Source of the DNA: an uncultured Lachnospiraceae bacterium
Lineage (GTDB): Bacteria; Bacillota; Clostridia; Lachnospirales; Lachnospiraceae
Direction: 5' to 3'
Length of the DNA stretch: 64,000 nt
Assembly (NCBI GenBank): GCA_910584785.1
Contig: CAJUDX010000006.1
Span: 1 to 64,000 of the forward strand
Under the pieces are notes generated by a model that did not search any database, had not been told where the DNA came from, and saw nothing but the letters and a program-made list of their open reading frames with translations. Positions 53,051 through 61,310 of this stretch are shown here, piece after piece; within the stretch, counting starts at the first letter, position 1; every line of letters starts with the position of its first letter. The translations under genes and the position numbers were made by a program.

Positions 53051-56000
53051 TGAGACAGACATTATTTGTTAAGTATAACCGGACAAGAAAGCCGGAGTAC
53101 CAGATTCGAACCAGTATAGTTGAGGAGGATGGTGTCCGGTATGTGGAAAAAACGCCGCTTTGTCAGGACGGGGAGGCCCATATCCGTTCGCTGAAGAATA
53201 AAAGAGAACAGCTGACGAAACAGCATTTTGATTTTCAGGTACTGAAACCGCAGTTTTTGGATGGAGATACCTGTGCAAGATTTGTGTTTTTACAGGGAGA
53301 AACGCTGGCAGAGACGCTGGCAAAACGGATTCAGGCAGGCGAGCCGGTGAAGGAGGTCCTGGAAGAGGGACTTCTTCTTGCTATGGGAGAACCGGACAGA
53401 GAATTTGAACAGACGCCGGAGTTTTGCCGGATATTTGGCGATGGGCCGGATGCCGGGGATAAGAGTTTTTCGGTTTCTAATGTGGACGGGCTGTTTGAGA
53501 ACTTTATGGTGACGGAAAATGGAATATGGGTTATGGATTATGAATGGGTTTTTGATTTTCCCATTCCGTTTGGCTATTTAAAATACAGAACCTTATTTTA
53601 CTTTTTTGAGCGCTTTAAGAGTTCCTTTGGATGGCAGGATCTTGATGCGTTTTTTGCTCTGTTTGGTATAGATGAAGCACAGTGCGGACAGTATGCCGCG
53701 ATGGAAGAGCATTTCCAGGTCTTTGTCCACGGGGACAGCAGTCAGGGTTATTTAATTCGTTATCAGCAGCCGGTGGAGACCGTGGATACCCTGCTTTCCA
53801 AGGAGGTTGTCCTTGACGATTTAGAGATGAAGCACAAGGGACTTCAGGATAAATATGCCTTGCTGGAAGGGACGCTGGCAGAGAAGGAAATAGAAATTAC
53901 AAAGAGAAACGAAGTGCAGCGCCTTTCGAATAATCATATTGCTAACCTGGAGGGGATGATTAAGGAACTGCGCCATGAAATCGATGAGATGGCAAAACTT
54001 CTTGCCTACCTGGATAAGCATGAAGCTGTGACAAACCGGATATGGAGAAGCTTTTTGGACAGTATCCGCCGCCGTTTTCCCAAGGGAAGCAAGCGCAGAA
54101 AGATTCTGGAATACAGCATTAATACGATTAAGCATCCGATTCGCTACAGTAAGCTGTATTTTACTGAAATGGGTCGAAACCGAATTGCGGGGGATTTTGC
54201 GATTGGCAATGACTATTTGGAAAAGGGAAAGCTGATTTTCCCTGCCCTGGGTGAAACTGAGCCGATGGTTTCCATTATTATTCCTGTTTATAATCAGATT
54301 CACTATACCTATGCCTGTCTGGAATCCATTCTGGAGCACACGAAGGATGTCAGCTATGAGGTAATTATTGCTGATGATGTATCGACAGATGCGACGAAGG
54401 ATCTGGCGCTCTATTCCGAAAATCTGGTGATCAGCCGAAATCATGTAAACCAGGGCTTTCTGCGCAACTGCAACCAGGCAGCAGCGAAGGCTAAGGGGCG
54501 TTATCTGATGTTTTTAAATAATGATACCAAAGTAACCAAAGGATGGTTAAGTTCACTGGTTGATTTAATTTCCTCTGATCCAACGATTGGTATGGTTGGC
54601 TCTAAGCTGGTTTATCCTGACGGAAGGCTGCAGGAGGCCGGGGGAATTATCTGGAGTGACGGTTCCGGCTGGAATTACGGGCGCCTGGATGACCCGGATA
54701 AGGCTGAATATAACTATGTAAAGGATGTAGACTATATTTCTGGTGCGGCGATTCTGCTTTCTAATCAGCTGTGGAAACAAATCGGGGGATTTGACGAGCG
54801 CTTTGCACCTGCTTATTGTGAAGATTCCGACCTGGCCTTTGCTGTGAGGAAGGCGGGTTACCGGGTGGTGTATCAGCCGCTTTCGACGGTGATCCATTTT
54901 GAGGGTATTTCCAATGGAACCGATGTGGAAGGTACCGGCCTTAAGCGCTACCAGGTGGAAAACAGCGTGAAGTTAAAGGAAAAATGGAAGGATGAGCTGA
55001 AAAAGCAGTGTGTGAATACCGGAAGCCCCAATCCCTTCCGCGCAAGGGAACGGTCCATGGGCAAGCCGGTTATCCTGGTGATTGATCATTATGTGCCAAC
55101 CTACGATAAGGACGCAGGCTCGAAAACCACCTTCCAGTATTTAAAAATGTTCCTGAAAAAGGGCTATGTTGTTAAATTCCTTGGCGATAACTTTGGCAGG
55201 GAAGAGCCTTATACGACGACGCTGCTGCAGATGGGAATTGAAGTGCTCTACGGCCCGGATTACCAGACAAAAATCTGGGACTGGCTCAGGGAAAATGGTG
55301 AGGAGATTAATTATATTTACTTAAACCGGCCTCACATTGCCAGCAAATATATTGATTATATTAAGAATAACACCAAGAGCCGGTTAATTTACTATGGTCA
55401 TGACCTTCATTTCCTGCGCAAGCGCCGGGAATATGAACTGACTGGCGATTTAAAAGAAAAGCGAGATTCCGATTACTGGAAATCCATAGAATTTTCCATG
55501 ATGTACAAGGTGGCAGTTTCCTATTACCCTTCGAATGTCGAGGTGGAAGCCATTCATAAAATTGACCAGGAAATTCCGCTGAAAGCGATTACGGCTTATG
55601 TGTATGAAGAATTTTTAGATAATATCCAGGAGGACTTTGCCCAAAGAGAGGGCCTGCTGTTTGTCGGCGGGTTTGCGCATCCGCCAAATGCAGATGCGGT
55701 GCTCTGGTTTGCCAGGGAGATTTTCCCGCGCATCCGCCAGCGCCTGCCACAGGTTAATTTCTATGTGGTGGGTTCCAAAGTGACGGAAGAAATCCAGGCC
55801 CTGCACTCGGAGGAGAACGGTATTATCATTAAAGGCTTTGTTTCGGAAGAAGAGCTGACTAAGCTATATGCTTCCTGCCGGATGGTTGTGGTGCCTCTGC
55901 GGTATGGAGCAGGGGTAAAGGGGAAGGTGGTTGAGGCTATTTACCACGGTGCTCCGATTCTTACGACCACGGTTGGCGCAGAAGGAATCCCCTATGTGGA

Positions 56001-56169
56001 AACTGTACTGGAAATAGCCAATGCGCCGGAACTCTTTGCTGAAAAAACAGCTGAGCTTTACGGGGATGAAGAAAGGCTCCTTGCTATGTGCCGCAAAACC
56101 CAGACTTACATCCGCGAATACTTTAGTATTGATGCGGCCTGGAAGGTGATCGAAGAGGACTTTCAGTAA
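53050..56169 (+). CDS. Multidomain glycosyltransferase: kinase-like N-terminus, GT2 and GT4
   Basis: The 1039-residue protein starts at ATG 53050 with GGGGAGG 5 bases upstream. Residues 1-250 resemble a phosphotransferase/kinase-like fold (VEKTPL, ENFMVTENGIWVMDYEWVF). A coiled coil (about 256-325) leads to a GT2 domain (406-650) with MVSIIIPVYNQ, DDVSTDAT and FLNNDTKV, then a GT4 domain (about 690-1039) with LLFVGGFAHPPNAD and VVVPLRYGAGVKGKVVEAI. It could add two sugars and phosphorylate or sense a substrate. The N-terminal function is inferred. Confidence 0.85.
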   Translation: MRQTLFVKYNRTRKPEYQIRTSIVEEDGVRYVEKTPLCQDGEAHIRSLKNKREQLTKQHFDFQVLKPQFLDGDTCARFVFLQGETLAETLAKRIQAGEPVKEVLEEGLLLAMGEPDREFEQTPEFCRIFGDGPDAGDKSFSVSNVDGLFENFMVTENGIWVMDYEWVFDFPIPFGYLKYRTLFYFFERFKSSFGWQDLDAFFALFGIDEAQCGQYAAMEEHFQVFVHGDSSQGYLIRYQQPVETVDTLLSKEVVLDDLEMKHKGLQDKYALLEGTLAEKEIEITKRNEVQRLSNNHIANLEGMIKELRHEIDEMAKLLAYLDKHEAVTNRIWRSFLDSIRRRFPKGSKRRKILEYSINTIKHPIRYSKLYFTEMGRNRIAGDFAIGNDYLEKGKLIFPALGETEPMVSIIIPVYNQIHYTYACLESILEHTKDVSYEVIIADDVSTDATKDLALYSENLVISRNHVNQGFLRNCNQAAAKAKGRYLMFLNNDTKVTKGWLSSLVDLISSDPTIGMVGSKLVYPDGRLQEAGGIIWSDGSGWNYGRLDDPDKAEYNYVKDVDYISGAAILLSNQLWKQIGGFDERFAPAYCEDSDLAFAVRKAGYRVVYQPLSTVIHFEGISNGTDVEGTGLKRYQVENSVKLKEKWKDELKKQCVNTGSPNPFRARERSMGKPVILVIDHYVPTYDKDAGSKTTFQYLKMFLKKGYVVKFLGDNFGREEPYTTTLLQMGIEVLYGPDYQTKIWDWLRENGEEINYIYLNRPHIASKYIDYIKNNTKSRLIYYGHDLHFLRKRREYELTGDLKEKRDSDYWKSIEFSMMYKVAVSYYPSNVEVEAIHKIDQEIPLKAITAYVYEEFLDNIQEDFAQREGLLFVGGFAHPPNADAVLWFAREIFPRIRQRLPQVNFYVVGSKVTEEIQALHSEENGIIIKGFVSEEELTKLYASCRMVVVPLRYGAGVKGKVVEAIYHGAPILTTTVGAEGIPYVETVLEIANAPELFAEKTAELYGDEERLLAMCRKTQTYIREYFSIDAAWKVIEEDFQ

Positions 56170-56186
56170 TACAGGAGGAAGAAAAA

Positions 56187-56903
56187 ATGCAGGCAATTTT
56201 ACTGGCGGGAGGCCTGGGGACAAGACTGAGAAGTGTAGTAAATGACCGCCCTAAGCCTATGGCATGGATTGAGGGAAAGCCTTTTATGGAATATGTGGTG
56301 CATGAGCTTTCCCGGTATGAAATTACGGATATTGTCTTTGCGGTCGGCTATAAGGGCTCCATGGTGGAGGAATTTTTCGGCGATGGCAGGGCTTTTGGTA
56401 TTAAGGCTTCCTACGCCTACGAAGAGGAGCTTTTAGGTACGGCCGGAGCGATAAAAAATGCGGGAAATTACATCCATGAAGATTGGTTTTTTGTCCTGAA
56501 TGCAGATACTTTTTATTCGTTGGACTACCGGCGCCTTTTAAAGGTGCGGGATAAGCGTAATCTGGATTTTGCCCTGGTGCTGCGTCAGGTGCCCGATGTG
56601 TCCCGCTACGGGCGTGCTGTGCTGGTTCAGGATATGCTTGTAGAGTTTAACGAAAAAACTACTGAATCCGTTCCGGGAACGATTAATGGGGGCGTCTATC
56701 TGATGCGCAAAAAGCTTCTTGATGAGATTCCTCAAGGGAAGGTTTCCCTGGAAAATGAGATGATTCCCCGGTGGTTGTCGATGGAAAAGGACGAAAGACG
56801 CCTTGGCGGAATCGTTAATGATGGCTATTTTATCGATATTGGTATACCAGAAGATTATTATCGCTTTCAGGAGGACGTAAGAAAAGGAGTAGTAGAATGG
56901 TAA
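56187..56903 (+). CDS. hddC: D-glycero-D-manno-heptose 1-phosphate guanylyltransferase
   Basis: The 238-residue nucleotidyltransferase has LAGGLGTRLRSVVND (6-20) and RPKPMAWIEGKPF, then LLGTAGAIKNA and LNADTFYSLD. It is most like HddC, which makes GDP-D-glycero-alpha-D-manno-heptose. The three other genes of the GDP-heptose route follow directly, which supports the call over a mannose or glucose enzyme. It overlaps hddA by 7 bases. Confidence 0.85.
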   Translation: MQAILLAGGLGTRLRSVVNDRPKPMAWIEGKPFMEYVVHELSRYEITDIVFAVGYKGSMVEEFFGDGRAFGIKASYAYEEELLGTAGAIKNAGNYIHEDWFFVLNADTFYSLDYRRLLKVRDKRNLDFALVLRQVPDVSRYGRAVLVQDMLVEFNEKTTESVPGTINGGVYLMRKKLLDEIPQGKVSLENEMIPRWLSMEKDERRLGGIVNDGYFIDIGIPEDYYRFQEDVRKGVVEW

Positions 56904-57967
56904 TCAGAGGACGAGCGCCGCTTCGGGTGAGCTTTGGCGGCGGAGGAACCGATGTGGCTCCCTTTTGTGTGGAACAGGGGGGTGCCATTATTGGAAGTAC
57001 GATTAATAAATATGCCTATTGTTCAATCGTGCCCAGAGAGGATAACCAGATCGTGGTGCATTCCCTGGATTTCGATATGACAGTAAAATATAATACTAAA
57101 AAAAACTATGTCTATGACGGCAAACTGGATTTGGTCAAGGCGGCCCTAAAAGCAATGGAGATTCAAAAGGGATGCGAGGTTTATCTGCAGTGTGACGCAC
57201 CGCCTGGCTCCGGTCTTGGCACTTCTTCCACGGTAATGGTTGCCATGCTGGTTGCCATGGCGCGCTGGAAGGGGATGGAGATGGACGGCTACCAGCTGGC
57301 TGACCTTGCCTACCAGGTTGAGCGGGAAGATTTAAAGATTTCCGGCGGCTACCAGGACCAATATGCGGCAACCTTCGGCGGAATTAATTTTATTGAATTT
57401 CATGGTCGGGATAACGTGGTGGTTAATCCCCTGCGGATTAAAAAAGATATTCTTCACGAACTGCAGTATAACCTCCTTCTGTGCTATACAGGTAATGTCC
57501 ATGTGTCTGCTAATATTATTCAGGATCAGGTAAGCAATTATAAAAAAGTGGATGCCTTTAATGCCATGTGTGAGGTGAAGGCCCTGGCCTATGCGATGAA
57601 GGATGAATTGCTGAAAGGAAACCTCTATGCCTTTGGACGGCTGCTTAATGTCAGCTGGGAGAGCAAAAAGAGGATGAGTAATAAAATTACCAATCCGCAG
57701 GTAGATGCTCTTTATAACGAGGCCATGTGTGCAGGCGCCCTGGGCGGCAAGCTTTTGGGAGCAGGAGGGGGAGGGTACCTTCTGATGTACTGTCCGTACA
57801 ATGTGCGCCACAAGGTTGCTGAACGCCTGGAAGCTGCTGGTGGCCAGCTCACGGACTGGAACTTTGAACTTCGGGGCGCACAGAGCTGGATTTCGGATGA
57901 TATGCGTTGGGATTATCACCAGGTAAAAGTACAGACGACACATGGGGAGTATACGTTTGATGTGTAG
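56897..57967 (+). CDS. hddA: D-glycero-D-manno-heptose 7-phosphate 1-kinase
   Basis: The 356-residue GHMP kinase has RAPLRVSFGGGGTDV at the start, PPGSGLGTSST (102-112) as the phosphate loop, and LLGAGGGGYLL near the C-terminus. HddA phosphorylates heptose 7-phosphate at C1. It lies between hddC and gmhB with overlapping ends. An AAGGAG ribosome binding site is present. Confidence 0.88.
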   Translation: MVIRGRAPLRVSFGGGGTDVAPFCVEQGGAIIGSTINKYAYCSIVPREDNQIVVHSLDFDMTVKYNTKKNYVYDGKLDLVKAALKAMEIQKGCEVYLQCDAPPGSGLGTSSTVMVAMLVAMARWKGMEMDGYQLADLAYQVEREDLKISGGYQDQYAATFGGINFIEFHGRDNVVVNPLRIKKDILHELQYNLLLCYTGNVHVSANIIQDQVSNYKKVDAFNAMCEVKALAYAMKDELLKGNLYAFGRLLNVSWESKKRMSNKITNPQVDALYNEAMCAGALGGKLLGAGGGGYLLMYCPYNVRHKVAERLEAAGGQLTDWNFELRGAQSWISDDMRWDYHQVKVQTTHGEYTFDV

Positions 57968-58604
57968 GCCGACTATTTTTTTAGATCGCGATGGTACGTT
58001 AAATGAAGAAGTGAACTACCTCCATCGACCCAAAGATCTGCGCCTTCTTCCCACTGCGGCAAATGCAGTGCGTTTATGGAACCAGGCGGGGTTTCGCGTG
58101 GCAGTGATTACCAATCAGGCCGGGGTAGCCAGGGGTTATTACCGGGAGGAGGATGTAAAACACCTTCATGAATATATGAATCAGGTGCTGGCAGAGGAAA
58201 ATGCCCATATTGATCAGTTTTATTATTGTCCGCATCACCCGGAGCATGGAATAGGAAGCTATAAGGTCAGATGTCACTGCCGCAAGCCGGATATCGGAAT
58301 GTTTGAGCAGGCGCAGAGAGACGGCAGGGTGGATAAGGAACATTCCTATATGATTGGGGATAAATGGATCGATATTGAGGCCGGGTTTCGTTTTGGGGTG
58401 AATACAGCGCTTGTGGGAAGCGGGTATGGCCTGAAGATGTGGACGGAGTATCAGGAAGAGGAGAAACTTCGCGCGGGGAATACGGGATGGAAAACGGACG
58501 ATTGGGAAAATGTATCGGAATTGTCGAAGGAACGGCTGGGATATTTTGGGGAAACGCTCCTGGATGTGGCAGAGTGGGTTCTGCGAAGAGAAGGGAAAAA
58601 ATGA
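57960..58604 (+). CDS. gmhB: D-glycero-D-manno-heptose 1,7-bisphosphate 7-phosphatase
   Basis: The 214-residue HAD-superfamily phosphatase has IFLDRDGTLNEE (catalytic Asp9 and Asp11), VITNQAGVARGYY, and the zinc-binding CPHHPEHG with CHCRKPDIGM, then MIGDKWIDIEAG. ATG 57960 overlaps the hddA stop; GGGGAG lies 10 bases upstream. An upstream in-frame ATG at 57942 has no binding site. It removes the C7 phosphate. Confidence 0.9.
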   Translation: MCRPTIFLDRDGTLNEEVNYLHRPKDLRLLPTAANAVRLWNQAGFRVAVITNQAGVARGYYREEDVKHLHEYMNQVLAEENAHIDQFYYCPHHPEHGIGSYKVRCHCRKPDIGMFEQAQRDGRVDKEHSYMIGDKWIDIEAGFRFGVNTALVGSGYGLKMWTEYQEEEKLRAGNTGWKTDDWENVSELSKERLGYFGETLLDVAEWVLRREGKK

Positions 58605-58682
58605 ATGCAGGTGGGAATGAATTTTCAGGCGTGCTCCGGCACATAAACTTGAAATGGATTGTTGTAAAGGATAAAGAAAACC

Positions 58683-59324
58683 ATGGATGGAAAAGAACAG
58701 TTAGATCTTTTAATTTGCCGTTATCCGGTATTAGCTCCGATCGAGGATAGAATCTTTGAAGCCTACCAGGTGCTGGAAACGTGTTTTCTTCGCGGCGGAA
58801 AGCTCTTAGTGGCGGGAAACGGCGGAAGCTGTGCGGATAGTGAGCACATTGTTGGCGAACTGATGAAAGGGTTTTGCAAAAAGCGTCCGGTGCCGGAAGC
58901 CTTTGCTGGGGCGCTTAGAAAGGCCGATGAAAAGCGGGGAGAATTTCTTGCTAAGAAGCTGCAGGGAGGACTTCCGGCGATTGCACTGACGGGGCATCCG
59001 GGGCTTTCGACGGCGTTTTTAAACGATGTGGACGGGGAATTGATTTATGCGCAGCAGGTGCTTGGCTATGGAAAGGAAGGAGACGTGTTCCTGGGAATAT
59101 CGACATCAGGAAATGCGGAGAATGTCCTGGGCGCGGCAGTGGTTGCCAGAGCTAAAGGGATGAAAGTGATTGGACTGACAGGCAAGGACGGCGGACAGCT
59201 GGGGACTGCGGCGGATGTGGCGATAATTGTGCCGGAGGTGGAAACTTATCGAATCCAGGAACTTCATCTTCCAGTGTATCATACGCTGTGCCTGATGCTG
59301 GAGGAGAGGTTTTTTCTGGAATAA
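58683..59324 (+). CDS. gmhA: Phosphoheptose isomerase (SIS domain)
   Basis: The 213-residue SIS-domain protein has VAGNGGSCADSEHIVGEL (SIS start), FLNDVDGELIYAQQV and GISTSGNAENV. GmhA converts sedoheptulose 7-phosphate to heptose 7-phosphate, the first step of the route. AAAGGATAAAGAA lies before the ATG, about 80 bases after gmhB. It completes gmhA-hddA-gmhB-hddC. Confidence 0.88.
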   Translation: MDGKEQLDLLICRYPVLAPIEDRIFEAYQVLETCFLRGGKLLVAGNGGSCADSEHIVGELMKGFCKKRPVPEAFAGALRKADEKRGEFLAKKLQGGLPAIALTGHPGLSTAFLNDVDGELIYAQQVLGYGKEGDVFLGISTSGNAENVLGAAVVARAKGMKVIGLTGKDGGQLGTAADVAIIVPEVETYRIQELHLPVYHTLCLMLEERFFLE

Positions 59325-59352
59325 AGACAGGGCGCGATAAAGGGCGGCTGAA

Positions 59353-60417
59353 ATGGAGACGGGGGCAGGGAGGATGGATGTGAAGGCGCGGAAGGTTTAT
59401 CTTGATGTGGCGAAGGGATTGGCGATCCTTTTGGTAATCCTGGGACATATGAACCGTTTTTTTTCGTATCAGGGAAGGCTGATGCAGGTGGTTTATAGTG
59501 TTCAGCTTCCTATGTTTCTGCTGATAGGCGGATATTGGATGCGGGTGAAAGAGGGGGAGAGTCCAGGACAGTTTTTTTCGAAAAAGTTTTACCGGTTATT
59601 ACAGCCATATTTCTTTTATGGATTCCTGTCACTGATTTATGGATGGCCTGAGGACGCGGATAAGTTGTACCATTATTTTACCGGGCTTTTGTGGGGGATT
59701 GGGATTAATGACTATTTGCCTAATCTTCCTATCTGGTTTCTTCCCATGTTTTTTCTGGCAAATTGCTGGTTTTATCTGGTGCTTCTTTTGGGGAAGCTGG
59801 GTAAAGGGAGGAAGGAAAGGCTTGGCCTGGAGGCGGTGGCAGTGGGTCTTTTGATGGGAGTGGGGTGCTGGATCAATGATCCGTTTAACCGTCTGCCCTG
59901 GGGGTTTGAGCTGGCGCTGATTTTACAGGGATTTTTCTTTGCCGGAAGGCTTTGGCGGCTGGCGGAGGAGAAGTTTTTTGCCGAGGGAAAGGTTTCGCGA
60001 AAGCAAATGCTGGTTTTGGCGGGGCTGGCGCCTGTGGCCTTTGTGGTTTGGTTCGTCTGTGTGAGGATGAATGGAAGAATTGATATTAATGCCGACTGGT
60101 TTGGAAACCGGGGGCTGTGGAGCTGTTATCTGGCGGCGTTTGCAGGATGTTATCTTTTGATTCTGGCGTCTGTTGTGCTGACAGGGTGTAAGTGGTTAGC
60201 ACAGCTGCTTTCCCTGTTTGGAGAAAATAGTCTCGCGATTATGGCGGTTCATGTGCCGATGATTATGTGGATGGACGGGGTGATTACGCCGCTGATGCCG
60301 CCGGTAATTCAGGCAAATTATATGGTGAAAAACTGGATTGGCGTGGGATATAGTTTTGTGACAATTTCCCTGCTCAGTCTATTTGCGGCAATGTTGTTAA
60401 AGAAGGAACGAAGGTGA
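59353..60417 (+). CDS. Acyltransferase-3 family membrane protein
   Basis: The 354-residue protein has about 10 membrane segments. KVYLDVAKGLAILLVILGHM near residue 13 is the acyltransferase-3 signature with His, and FFSKKFYRLLQPYFFYG follows. It is probably a sugar O-acetyltransferase, second of its kind here. ATG 59353 follows AAAGGGCGG; ATG 59374 is an alternative. It overlaps none of its neighbours and ends beside the GT2 gene. Confidence 0.87.
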   Translation: METGAGRMDVKARKVYLDVAKGLAILLVILGHMNRFFSYQGRLMQVVYSVQLPMFLLIGGYWMRVKEGESPGQFFSKKFYRLLQPYFFYGFLSLIYGWPEDADKLYHYFTGLLWGIGINDYLPNLPIWFLPMFFLANCWFYLVLLLGKLGKGRKERLGLEAVAVGLLMGVGCWINDPFNRLPWGFELALILQGFFFAGRLWRLAEEKFFAEGKVSRKQMLVLAGLAPVAFVVWFVCVRMNGRIDINADWFGNRGLWSCYLAAFAGCYLLILASVVLTGCKWLAQLLSLFGENSLAIMAVHVPMIMWMDGVITPLMPPVIQANYMVKNWIGVGYSFVTISLLSLFAAMLLKKERR

Positions 60418-61233
60418 TTGGAAGTGAAAGAATTACACATGTTTTCCATTTGTGCTTATCGGGAGTCGCCTTATCTGGAGGCGTGTATACGATCTGTTTT
60501 GGGGCAGAATTATCCGACAAAGGCGATTTTGTGCACTTCTACCCCCAGCCCTTTTCTTGAGGGGATGGCTAAAAAGTACAGGCTGCCGTACTATGTGAGG
60601 GAGGGGGAGAGCAATATTCGGGATGACTGGAATTTTGCCTATGCCATGGCGGATGCCCGGCTGGTGACGATTGCCCATCAGGATGATTGCTATCGGGCAG
60701 GGTATGTGCGGGCGCTGGTCAATTCTTTCTACCGGTTTCAGGATATGACATTGTTTTCGACCGATGCAATTACCGTAAAGAACGGGCATCCTCTTCGGAC
60801 AGAAAGGCTGCGCCTGGTTAAGAAGTTGCTGCGCCTGGGGCTGCGCAGTCCTTATATGAATCATTTGTCCTGGGTTAAGAAAAGTGCATTAATGTTTGGA
60901 AATTCAATCTGCTGTCCGTCCTGCACGTACAATAAGGAACATTTAGGGGATGTATTGTTTACTTCCGACTTTCAGTTTGTACTGGACTGGGAAAATCTTT
61001 TTACACTGGCAGAAAGGCCGGGGAGGTGGATTTGTGCGGAAGAGCCGCTTGTGTTTCACCGGATTCACCGGGAGGCGGCTACCTCAGCCTGCATGGGAGA
61101 GAACCGCAGGGAGTTTGAAGAGGTTAAAATGTTTGAACGAATTTGGCCCCAGCCCCTGACCAAGCTGTGGATGAAAGGCTACCGCAGGGCTTACGGGGCC
61201 TATGTGGGGAATATTGATGAGGATAAGCATTAA
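60418..61233 (+). CDS. GT2-like glycosyltransferase
   Basis: The 271-residue protein has FSICAYRESPYLEACIRSVL, then IAHQDDCYRAGYV as the donor-binding acidic motif, and CCPSCTYNKE. It lacks the full DGS motif of most GT2 enzymes, so donor binding may differ. The start may be TTG 60418 or GTG 60424, the latter better spaced from AAGG at 60411. It follows the acyltransferase stop directly, implying coupled translation. Confidence 0.78.
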   Translation: MEVKELHMFSICAYRESPYLEACIRSVLGQNYPTKAILCTSTPSPFLEGMAKKYRLPYYVREGESNIRDDWNFAYAMADARLVTIAHQDDCYRAGYVRALVNSFYRFQDMTLFSTDAITVKNGHPLRTERLRLVKKLLRLGLRSPYMNHLSWVKKSALMFGNSICCPSCTYNKEHLGDVLFTSDFQFVLDWENLFTLAERPGRWICAEEPLVFHRIHREAATSACMGENRREFEEVKMFERIWPQPLTKLWMKGYRRAYGAYVGNIDEDKH

Positions 61234-61310
61234 ACATGGCGAAGGTCTGCGATAGGTAAAGTTTGGAAAAAGTGAGGATACAGGGATAGCTGCATGGCTT
61301 GGGAGATAGA

